Made by a program: the position numbers and the translations under genes. DNA of 29,675 nt from an uncultured Campylobacter sp. GTDB taxonomy: Bacteria > Campylobacterota > Campylobacteria > Campylobacterales > Campylobacteraceae. This document shows positions 23,797 to 29,675 of the stretch, piece by piece. How positions within the stretch are numbered: position 1 is the first letter of the stretch; every line of letters starts with the position of its first letter. Under the pieces are notes generated by a model that ran no database searches, was not told the origin of the DNA, and saw only the letters and a list, made by a program, of their open reading frames with translations. The stretch covers positions 1 through 29,675 of the forward strand of contig NZ_CALIIS010000143.1 of the NCBI RefSeq assembly GCF_938017705.1. The letters are read 5' to 3'.

Positions 23797-24843
23797 ATGA
23801 GGGTTTTACTTAGGCTGTGCGTTATCGCGGCGTGTGTTTATGTCTGCGTGCTAGCGGGACTTTATATCTTTCAGGAACGGCTGATATTTTTGGGCGAGCC
23901 GCTAGATAAAAACTTCAAATTTAGCTTTGAAAATTCCGAATTTGCAGGAGTTGTGAATGTGCCCGAGAACGACGAGCATTTAGATACGCCGTCGTCCGCT
24001 ACGCAAAATGGCGCGGCGACAAACGGCGCTGCAGACGAAGGCGCTTCCGCAGCGAGCGACACAAAAGAAAGCGGCTCCGCAGCGGGTGAGATCAAAAACG
24101 AAGGCGCTCAAACTAGCGCCGAGCGCGTCGGCGAAAATACCGCTCGAGACGCCGCTACGGGCAATAACACAAACTCCGCTGCGATAAAATTTCAAGAGAT
24201 CAATATCTCGTTTGAGGGCGGGTTGATAAACGGGCTGAAATTTAGTGCGGCAGAGCCTAAAGGCGCGATTTTGTTCTTTCACGGCAACTTCGGCGACGTG
24301 AGCGGCTGGGGCGCATACGGCGCGGATTTTGCGGCTTTGGGATACGATTTTTATATTTTCGATTACCCAGGCTACGGCAAATCGGACGGCAAAATTTCAT
24401 CGCAGCAGCAGCTTTTTGCGAGCGCCGATGCGATGAGCCGCTACGTTTTAACGCAGCATTCGCCAAGAAAGCTCGCGATGATCGGCTACTCGATCGGAAG
24501 CGGCATCGCAGCGCAGCAGGCTGCGAAGTGGGATGCAGCGCGGCTGATTTTGCTCGCGCCATATTTTAGCTTCGAGCGGCTCGCGCACGAAAAAATCCCC
24601 TTCGTACCGAAATTTTTGATCCGCTATAAGATTCCGACCTCGGAATTTTTGCAAGCGGCACGCGGCACTCAGATCACGCTCATCCACGGAGCCGCCGACG
24701 AGCTGATACCGGTGCACCACTGTCGTGATCTTGCGGGATTTCTTAAAGAGGGCGATCTATTTTATGAAATACCAGATGCGCCGCATAATGGACTGCTGGC
24801 AATGCCCCGTATTTGGGAAATTTTAAAAGAAAGACTGCAATAA
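23797..24843 (+). CDS. Alpha/beta hydrolase with N-terminal anchor and long linker
   Basis: The protein has 348 residues. A transmembrane helix or signal anchor spans residues 4-25. FQERLIFLGEPLDKNF at about 25-40 is the BEM46/ABHD13-type lead-in. An Ala/Gly/Ser/Asn-rich linker occupies about 57-128. The hydrolase domain has the oxyanion segment FFHGNFGD at about 160-167, the nucleophile elbow GYSIGSG with Ser232, the acid Asp301 in HGAADELIP, and His330 in DAPHNG. The family resembles membrane-associated ABHD13/BEM46 hydrolases; the substrate is unknown. The linker is unusual: the family normally goes directly from the anchor to the first strand. The start ATG follows AAAGGACGGCG, and the gene may be transcribed with the Nudix gene 68 bases upstream. 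Confidence 0.85.
   Translation: MRVLLRLCVIAACVYVCVLAGLYIFQERLIFLGEPLDKNFKFSFENSEFAGVVNVPENDEHLDTPSSATQNGAATNGAADEGASAASDTKESGSAAGEIKNEGAQTSAERVGENTARDAATGNNTNSAAIKFQEINISFEGGLINGLKFSAAEPKGAILFFHGNFGDVSGWGAYGADFAALGYDFYIFDYPGYGKSDGKISSQQQLFASADAMSRYVLTQHSPRKLAMIGYSIGSGIAAQQAAKWDAARLILLAPYFSFERLAHEKIPFVPKFLIRYKIPTSEFLQAARGTQITLIHGAADELIPVHHCRDLAGFLKEGDLFYEIPDAPHNGLLAMPRIWEILKERLQ
23965..24180 (+). other. Low-complexity linker inside the alpha/beta hydrolase
   Basis: This encodes about residues 57-128, mostly Ala, Gly, Ser, Asn, Thr and Glu (ATQNGAATNGAADEGASAAS...). Unlike the inserts in argS, proC and the deacetylase it holds no RAATTY, although two lie just before it (ENSEF, 23932-23943). 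Confidence 0.65.
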
Positions 24844-25289
24844 TCTAGCAGCGGGAGCTCGGCGTAAAATTCCACGCAAAATTCGACCGCTAAATTTTAA
24901 AATTTTACGTAGAATTCCGCGCGGATTAGGTCATCGTAAAATAAGATGAAATTTTATAGCGGCAAAACACGGCGCCAAAAATAGGGCGCAATTTCAAATC
25001 AAAATTTGCGCACCGTTAGTGTAAATATAGAGCCAATTTTGTAGCGTTAAATTCTTTCTAGCGCGTAGGTGCTGCAAATTTCAAACTAAAATTTGCGCCA
25101 GATCGCGACGCCGTATGTTTTAGCTGCGATAAAATTCTGCCATACGAAATTCTATCTCGTAGAATTTTAATTCGCCGCGTTAAAATTTATCCCGCCGCGC
25201 CTAAATTTATCCAGCCCGCCGCGCTTTACCGAAATTTATATTTAGTTGTTGTAAAATGCGTTTTTAAAAGGATTTTAGCGGTTTGTGAT
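24844..25289. repeat. Gene-free stretch with RAATTY motifs and a short repeated palindrome-like word
   Basis: No gene is seen. About 16 RAATTY hexamers lie in 446 bases. The 24986-25011 word recurs at 25074-25098 in nearly the same form (GCAAATTTCAAAxxAAAATTTGCGC), partly self-complementary. A TAAAAT box at 25252-25257 may serve the next gene. Confidence 0.65.
25252..25257 (+). promoter_or_regulatory. Possible -10 box for the TRIC-argD-rsmD gene set
   Basis: TTGTTG-TAAAAT-GCG lies 32 bases before the ATG at 25290, with a TATATTTAG stretch just upstream. Confidence 0.35.
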
Positions 25290-25907
25290 ATGAGTATTTT
25301 AGAGAGTATGGAGTGCGTAGGCATCGCTTCGGCGGCGCTTAGCGGGTTTTTATTCGGCGTGAAGAAGGGCTGCGATTGGCTTGGGATCTTTATCGCGGCG
25401 TTTTTGACGGCGCTTGGCGGCGGGATCATGCGCGACACCTTAGTAGGCCGAGAGATATACTCGTTCACGCACTACGCGCCCGTAACGATCGTGCTTGCGG
25501 TAAGCGCCGTAGCCATTTTTGCCAAACTTTACGAAAACCGCGATTTGGAGGGTAAATTTTTATTTATTCTAACCGATGCGATCGACGTCGTAAGCTTTTC
25601 GATCGTGGGAGCGATGGTTGCGCTAAGCTACAATCACAACGTTTTTGGCGTGGTGCTAATCGCATTTTGCAACGGCGTGGGCGGCGGCATTTTACGCGAC
25701 GTACTGCTGAACGAAGTGCCGTGGTTTTTACATACGGGGCTTTATGGCACGATAAGCATGGGCGTGGGCTTGATATATTTCGTGCTTGATGGATTGGGGC
25801 TTAGCGGCGTAGTTTCGGTGCTTATTTTGCTGGTTTTAGGGGTTGCGTTTCGCATGGTGGCTTATTACAAATCTTGGCATCTGCCTAAAGTGGAGTATAA
25901 AAAATGA
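25290..25907 (+). CDS. TRIC/UPF0126 family membrane protein
   Basis: The 205-residue integral membrane protein has about seven transmembrane segments arranged as an internal duplication. Each half carries the glycine motif: LGGGIMRDTLVGR at about 48-60 and GVGGGILRDVLLNEVPWF near 130. This is the bacterial UPF0126 pattern, related to trimeric intracellular cation (TRIC) channels; some members are described as glycine transporters. The start ATG follows GGATTTTAGCGG weakly. Its stop overlaps the argD start by 4 bases (ATGA), so coupling is certain in design. It is likely the first gene of a five-gene set. Confidence 0.88.
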   Translation: MSILESMECVGIASAALSGFLFGVKKGCDWLGIFIAAFLTALGGGIMRDTLVGREIYSFTHYAPVTIVLAVSAVAIFAKLYENRDLEGKFLFILTDAIDVVSFSIVGAMVALSYNHNVFGVVLIAFCNGVGGGILRDVLLNEVPWFLHTGLYGTISMGVGLIYFVLDGLGLSGVVSVLILLVLGVAFRMVAYYKSWHLPKVEYKK

Positions 25908-27073
25908 ACTATTTGATGGATAATTTTGCGCGCGTAAACGTGGCGCTGGTAAGAGGCGAGGGCTCGATAGTCTATGATGAAGCGGGCAAGGACTACGTGG
26001 ATTTTGGCGCGGGCATCGGCGTAAACTGCCTGGGGCACGCAAACGAAATCGTGCTGGAAGCGATCGGCACGCAAGCCGCGCAGATCATCCACGGCTCGAA
26101 TATTTATAGAATTCTGCCCCAAGAAGCCCTGGCTCAAAAGATTAGCGAGCTTTTAGGATACCGCACATACGCGGTGTTTTGCAACTCGGGCGCGGAGGCG
26201 AACGAAGCGGCGATCAAAATGGCGCGTAAATACGGCACCGTAAACTTCCCTAATAAAAAATTTGAAATTCTAACTCTGCGAAATTCCTTCCACGGCCGCA
26301 CGCTAGCGACGCTGCAAGCTACGGGGCAGGAGAAATTTCATCCCGAAATTTTTGCTCCATATATGCCCGGGTTTAAATTTTTCGACGATATCGAGGATAT
26401 CATCGCGCACATCGATGAAAACAGCGTCGCCGTGATGATCGAGCTAGTCCAGGGCGAGGGCGGTATCAAGCCTCTGGATAAGGCGAGCGTGCAAAGGCTG
26501 GCGGCGGTTTTGAAAGAGAAAAAGCTGCTTTTGATCACCGATGAGGTGCAGTGCGGCGTATATCGCACGGGTGAGTTCGCGACGTCGCAAATTTACGGCA
26601 TCCGCCCCGACATCATCACCTTTGCCAAAGGGCTTGCGGGCGGCGTGCCGATCGGCGCGTGCGTGGCGCAGCAAAACATTTTCGCTCCGGGCGAGCACGG
26701 CAGCACCTTCGGCGGTAACTTTTTGGCGACCTCTACGGCGCTTGCGGTGCTTTCGCAGCTAGAGTTTTTAAAAGCGAGCGGCAAGCTTGATAAGACTATA
26801 AAAAGATTTATCAAAAAACTAGACGGGCTCGCCGTAGACTATCCTAGCCTGATCGAAAAGCGCGTGGGGCTCGGTCTGATGCAAGGCCTCGTGCTGCGCG
26901 ATGAAAAAAATCTGGGCGAGATTTTTAATAAAGCCCTGCAAAACGGACTTTTGATCCTAAAATCCGGCAAGCGCACCCTTAGATTTTTGCCTGCGCTAAA
27001 TATCAAAAAATCCGAGATCAAAGAGGGCTTTGCGCGCCTACGCAAGAGCCTGGACGAGATAGTGCGGGCGTGA
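25904..27073 (+). CDS. argD: Acetylornithine aminotransferase
   Basis: The 389-residue class III PLP aminotransferase transfers the amino group of glutamate in arginine synthesis and probably also serves lysine synthesis (succinyl-diaminopimelate). The start MNYLMDNFARVNVALVRGEGSIVYDEAGKDYVDFGAGIGVNCLGH is typical. CNSGAEANEAAIKMARKY binds phosphate. LLITDEVQCGVYRTG carries the cofactor-ring Asp, and FAKGLAGGVPIGA the PLP Schiff-base Lys. GEHGSTFGGNFLA closes the site. The length matches the family (about 390). It overlaps the upstream gene by ATGA and the downstream MidA-like gene by GTGA, so the set is tightly coupled. Confidence 0.95.
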   Translation: MNYLMDNFARVNVALVRGEGSIVYDEAGKDYVDFGAGIGVNCLGHANEIVLEAIGTQAAQIIHGSNIYRILPQEALAQKISELLGYRTYAVFCNSGAEANEAAIKMARKYGTVNFPNKKFEILTLRNSFHGRTLATLQATGQEKFHPEIFAPYMPGFKFFDDIEDIIAHIDENSVAVMIELVQGEGGIKPLDKASVQRLAAVLKEKKLLLITDEVQCGVYRTGEFATSQIYGIRPDIITFAKGLAGGVPIGACVAQQNIFAPGEHGSTFGGNFLATSTALAVLSQLEFLKASGKLDKTIKRFIKKLDGLAVDYPSLIEKRVGLGLMQGLVLRDEKNLGEIFNKALQNGLLILKSGKRTLRFLPALNIKKSEIKEGFARLRKSLDEIVRA

Positions 27074-28161
27074 AATTTAGCGATTTTTTTGAGAGCTGGC
27101 TAAACGAGAGCTACTACGCAAATGCCGCTAAAATCGGCAAGAGCGGCGATTTTTACACTGCCGTGAGCGTAGGGAGCTTCTTCGGTATCTGCATCGCGCG
27201 CGAAATTTTACGCCTAAGCGCGAATTTTTGCGCGATGCAAGAGTTAAGCTTAGACGCGGCGGCAAGCTCGGGCGTATCGCGGCAAAACATTGCGGCGAGC
27301 GAGCTAAATCTAGATGTCGCACTTGAAGAAAAACCGCAAAATAGCGCCAAAATCGCTATCGTAGAGATAGGATCGCACGACGGGCGGCTGCTTTGCGACA
27401 TCGCGCAAGCTATCTTTACGCTGGGCGGCGTAGCGGCGCTTGATAAATTTAGCTTTGCGATTATCGAGCCGCACGAGCGCCTGCGCGAGCTACAGCGGGC
27501 GAGCTTTGCAGAGAGCTTCGGCGACGAAATCGCGCTAAAGCACTTTGCAAGCGTGCGCGAGGCGAAATTTAAAGATGCGATCTTTGTGGCAAACGAGCTT
27601 TTCGACGCCTTTAAATGCGAGGCGGTGGACGGCGAAAATATGCTTTTTATCGAAAGCGGCGCGGCAAAATTTGCTCCCATAAAAGAACGTGAAATTTTAA
27701 CCCTCGCGCGCAGATTCGGCATCTCGCGCGGCGAAATCCCGGTCAGATATTTTCGCTTCGCGCGCGAAATTTGCGCCAGCGCGCAGCGGTTTTATTTCAT
27801 AGCCTTTGATTACGGACAGATGGGCGCTAGCGGCGATTTTAGCCTGCGGATCTACCGAAACCACGAGGTTTTTAGCTTCTTTGAGGTGCAAAACTTAAGC
27901 GATTTTTACGGCAAGAGCGATCTTACCTACGACGTAAATTTTGAAATTTTGCGCGCAGCGTTTGAGGACGTGGGCGCCGTGACGGCGGATTTTAAAAGAC
28001 AGATCGCGGCTCTCATAGACTTCGGCGCGGTCCAGCTTTTAGAGCTTTTTATGCAAAAAAGCGGCGAGAGGGGCTATCATAACGCGCTTTTGCAGTTCAA
28101 TCACCTGCGCGCTGAGTTTGGCGAGAAGTTTAAGATGATAAAATTTAAAAAGGGGCTTTGA
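27070..28161 (+). CDS. MidA/NDUFAF7-like SAM-dependent methyltransferase
   Basis: The 363-residue protein starts with GTG overlapping the argD stop (GTGA). MKFSDFFESWLNESYYANAAKIGKSGDFYTAVSVGSFFG at 1-39 is the signature opening of the MidA/DUF185 family, with the 'GDF(Y/F)T(A/S)xxxxxxFG' motif. The SAM-binding segment IAIVEIGSHDGRLLCDI is at about 96-112, and VANELFDAFKCE follows near 175. The mitochondrial relative methylates a complex I subunit Arg; bacterial substrates are unknown. A poorly conserved stretch lies at about 56-94 between the opening and the SAM strand. The rest (FDYGQMG, TYDVNFEILRAAFEDVGA) matches family blocks. Confidence 0.85.
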   Translation: MKFSDFFESWLNESYYANAAKIGKSGDFYTAVSVGSFFGICIAREILRLSANFCAMQELSLDAAASSGVSRQNIAASELNLDVALEEKPQNSAKIAIVEIGSHDGRLLCDIAQAIFTLGGVAALDKFSFAIIEPHERLRELQRASFAESFGDEIALKHFASVREAKFKDAIFVANELFDAFKCEAVDGENMLFIESGAAKFAPIKEREILTLARRFGISRGEIPVRYFRFAREICASAQRFYFIAFDYGQMGASGDFSLRIYRNHEVFSFFEVQNLSDFYGKSDLTYDVNFEILRAAFEDVGAVTADFKRQIAALIDFGAVQLLELFMQKSGERGYHNALLQFNHLRAEFGEKFKMIKFKKGL

Positions 28162-28493
28162 TGAAAGCTTTTATCGATTGCGACTGCGAAATTTTACAAA
28201 AGACGCTGGAGTTGTTTTTAAAAGATCATGCCGCAAGTGCGCAGGATTGCGACTTTGTGATAAGCGACGAGCCGCAAAGCTCGGTAAAACCGCTATTTTT
28301 GATCGGCGAGGACGGAGATTTGGCTCTGCCGTTTTCCAAGCAGATGTTATTATCGAGGCTAGAGGATTTTCAAAGCTCGCTACGGGTGGATCTTAGTGGA
28401 TACGACGCGGCGAGTGTGGAAGATGAAATTTGCGCGTTGTTTGATGAGTTTAAGGAAAAAATCATCGAAATTTTAAGAAGGCAAAATGGCTAA
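28161..28493 (+). CDS. Small hypothetical protein, possibly a degenerate receiver-like fold
   Basis: The 110-residue protein starts at ATG 28161, overlapping the MidA stop by one base; a TTG directly before it would add one residue. It is acidic and begins MKAFIDCDCEIL. DFVISDEP, PLFLIGE and LALPFSKQMLLSRLEDF are spaced like the central Asp strand, following strand and Lys/Pro loop of a response-regulator receiver, but the motifs are incomplete, so this is a weak suggestion. Its stop lies 8 bases inside rsmD, showing coupled translation of a methyltransferase-flanked pair. Confidence 0.7.
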   Translation: MKAFIDCDCEILQKTLELFLKDHAASAQDCDFVISDEPQSSVKPLFLIGEDGDLALPFSKQMLLSRLEDFQSSLRVDLSGYDAASVEDEICALFDEFKEKIIEILRRQNG

Positions 28494-29675
28494 ATTTTCC
28501 AAACCCGGCGGTACGCTCTTTACGCAAATCTCAAGCGGCATTTATAGGGGCAAAAAGCTCGCTCTGCCCGCGTTTTCGAGCACGCGCAGCACGAAAAGCA
28601 TCGTAAAAGGCTCGTTTTTCGATACGTGGCGGGCGGAGTTTCGCGGCGCGGCGTTCGTCGAGTGCTTCGGCGGTAGCGGTGCGATGGCGCTTGAAGCGCT
28701 AAGCAACGGCGCAAAAAACGTTTATGCGATCGAAAAGGACGCTGCCGCGCATAAAATAATGCGGAAAAATTTTGAGCTTTTTGGGCTCGGCGCAAACGCG
28801 ATTTTGGGTGATTGCTTCGAGCGACTACCCGAAATTTTGCACGAGCTGCAAGCGGATATGAACGGACGCTCGGGCGCGAATTTGCCAAATTTAAGCGGCA
28901 AAAATTTTAAAAACCGTGCCGATGGCGCCGTCTGCTGCGAAAATTTAGGCGGCGAGAAAGAGGGTTGTCGCAAAACTTTCAATAGCGTAGAGCAGGGCGA
29001 GGACGGATACCGCGCCGCGCAAAGCGTAGAAGCGGAAGGCGGCGCGCAAAGCGGCGTGAAAGATTTGGCTAAATGCAGCACGCGAAGTAGTATGTCTGAT
29101 AGAGCGCAAAATGGCGCGCAGAGCGGCGCAAATGGTGATTGCGCAGGCGTGGAGGGTTTTGGCGGTTGTGCCCAGATTGTCGATTACGCGGGTGCTACTA
29201 GCATAAAATACTGCGTGAATTCGCTAGCTACGGACGCCGCGAGCTTTAACGAAAAGTTTGACGCGAGCTCCGCTTCGCAATACGATGCAAGCGGCACCGA
29301 GACCGCTAATTGCAACTTAAATTTAAGCTCAAAATGCAGCGAGAGCTCTAATTTTGACACAAATCGCGGTGCGGGCTTAGACGTGAGCTGCGAAGAGAAA
29401 GAAATCTTAAATTTAGGCGAAAATTTTGCCACTAGCTACGGAGAAAATTTACATTCAAACGCAAATTTCATCTATGATTCAAGAAAAAATTCCACTGCGA
29501 ATTCTAGTGGTAATTTTGGCGTTAGCTGCGGAGAGAATTTGTATTCAAGCGTAAATTTAATGCATGATTTAAGAAAAAATTTCGCCGCTAGCTCCCGTGA
29601 AAATTTCTCCTGCGGTTTAGACAAAAGCTCTGCCGCAAATTCTAGCGAGAGCCATACTGCAAATTCCATAGAAAA
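28486..29675 (+). CDS. rsmD: 16S rRNA (guanine-966-N2) methyltransferase RsmD with a very long insert, 3' end outside window
   Basis: The frame is open from the ATG at 28486 to the window edge, at least 396 codons. RsmD methylates G966 of 16S rRNA. The N-terminal half is normal: ISSGIYRGKKLALPAFSSTRSTKSIVKGSFFDTW at 16-49 (family 'RPTxxxxRExxFN' region), SAM motif I FVECFGGSGAMALEALSNGAKNVYAIEKD at 57-85, and AILGDCFERLPEIL at 105-118. A normal RsmD (about 180-200 residues) would then reach the catalytic (N/D)PP(Y/F) motif within about 20 residues. Here a low-complexity Ser/Asn/Gly/Ala stretch begins near residue 121 and runs at least 275 residues without reaching it. The ATG lies within the preceding gene. 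Confidence 0.85.
   Translation, partial: MAKFSKPGGTLFTQISSGIYRGKKLALPAFSSTRSTKSIVKGSFFDTWRAEFRGAAFVECFGGSGAMALEALSNGAKNVYAIEKDAAAHKIMRKNFELFGLGANAILGDCFERLPEILHELQADMNGRSGANLPNLSGKNFKNRADGAVCCENLGGEKEGCRKTFNSVEQGEDGYRAAQSVEAEGGAQSGVKDLAKCSTRSSMSDRAQNGAQSGANGDCAGVEGFGGCAQIVDYAGATSIKYCVNSLATDAASFNEKFDASSASQYDASGTETANCNLNLSSKCSESSNFDTNRGAGLDVSCEEKEILNLGENFATSYGENLHSNANFIYDSRKNSTANSSGNFGVSCGENLYSSVNLMHDLRKNFAASSRENFSCGLDKSSAANSSESHTANSIE
28846..29675 (+). other. In-frame low-complexity insert of at least 830 bases in rsmD
   Basis: This encodes residues from about 121 to beyond 396 of RsmD, rich in Asn, Ser, Ala, Gly and Cys. I count about 18 RAATTY hexamers, absent from 28950-29200 and dense after 29390. 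Most are read with AAT as a codon (GENF, GENL, ANF, KNS, ANS). There are no stop codons. It includes an imperfect 90-base tandem repeat. The end is outside the window. Confidence 0.8.
29434..29613 (+). repeat. Imperfect 90-bp (30-codon) tandem duplication inside the rsmD insert
   Basis: Copies 29434-29523 and 29524-29613 align codon by codon without gaps. Shared residues include S-x-GENL-x-S, N at position 11, D at 15, RKN at 17-19 and NF at 27-28, 15 of 30 in all. Each copy holds four to six RAATTY motifs at the same positions. Confidence 0.75.

Noticed and set aside
2413..25289. AAATTT-rich gaps considered as CRISPR arrays or classical REP elements
   Set aside because: Spacing is irregular, the repeated core is only 6-9 bases, flanks vary, and there are no cas genes or conserved long palindromes.
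29184..29669. Minus-strand open frames opposite the rsmD insert
   Set aside because: RAATTY is palindromic, so the other strand is also open, reading as EF/KF/LE-rich sequence. There is no ribosome binding site or family pattern, and the plus-strand frame continues a real gene.
1..29675. Search for tRNA, tmRNA, SRP or rRNA genes
   Set aside because: No T-loop (GTTCGAATC-type) with matching stems or other diagnostic RNA signature was found; the one GGTTCGAAATC near 4199 lies inside a coding region without a cloverleaf.

Overview
This window looks like a chromosomal stretch from a Campylobacter-type epsilonproteobacterium (Campylobacterota), most likely one of the higher-GC oral species such as C. 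gracilis, C. rectus, C. showae or C. curvus. Protein similarity and gene order support this: gmk-tatA-argS, ilvC-(polysaccharide deacetylase)-dprA-ruvX and glcD-pgbA-csd3 are arrangements I recall from C. jejuni and, for the last, Helicobacter pylori. The species name is an inference. I see no tRNA, rRNA, IS element, phage gene or CRISPR array.

Layout. 1-2412: the end of gmk, then tatA and argS. 2413-4175: a Sel1/Hcp-type cysteine-rich repeat protein between two related non-coding stretches. 4176-10015: accessory genes, including two small membrane-protein genes (one DUF3137-like) and a run of immunity-like cytosolic proteins (DUF4299-like, SUKH/SMI1-KNR4, DUF1963/YwqG, a zinc-ribbon protein). 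10731-15435: proC divergent from ilvC, then a divergent polysaccharide deacetylase, dprA and ruvX. 15880-17715: an EthD-like protein and a second Sel1/Hcp-type protein. 18358-21769: glcD and a PgbA-like gene, divergent from the LytM peptidase csd3/pgp3. 21778-24843: mgtE, a Nudix hydrolase and an alpha/beta hydrolase. 25290-end: a tightly overlapped set of TRIC/UPF0126 channel, argD, MidA-like methyltransferase, a small hypothetical gene and rsmD, which runs off the window.

The striking feature is that the sequence between genes is packed with the degenerate palindrome RAATTY (AAATTT, GAATTT, AAATTC, GAATTC), often extended to AAATTTTAC. By eye it occurs about once per 15-50 bases in most gaps, against roughly one per 1000 expected at random. 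The same motif also invades proteins. argS, proC, the polysaccharide deacetylase and rsmD each carry an in-frame low-complexity segment absent from normal family members, and inside it the motif is mostly read in one phase that encodes Asn (QNS, ENF, ANS). The rsmD case is extreme: more than 270 extra residues before the catalytic motif, still open at the window edge. From established knowledge, methylated RAATTY is the mark C. jejuni uses to accept DNA in natural transformation (CtsM). My main hypothesis is that this genome has accumulated an uptake-type signal between genes and inside protein loops. dprA, a transformation gene, lies in the window.
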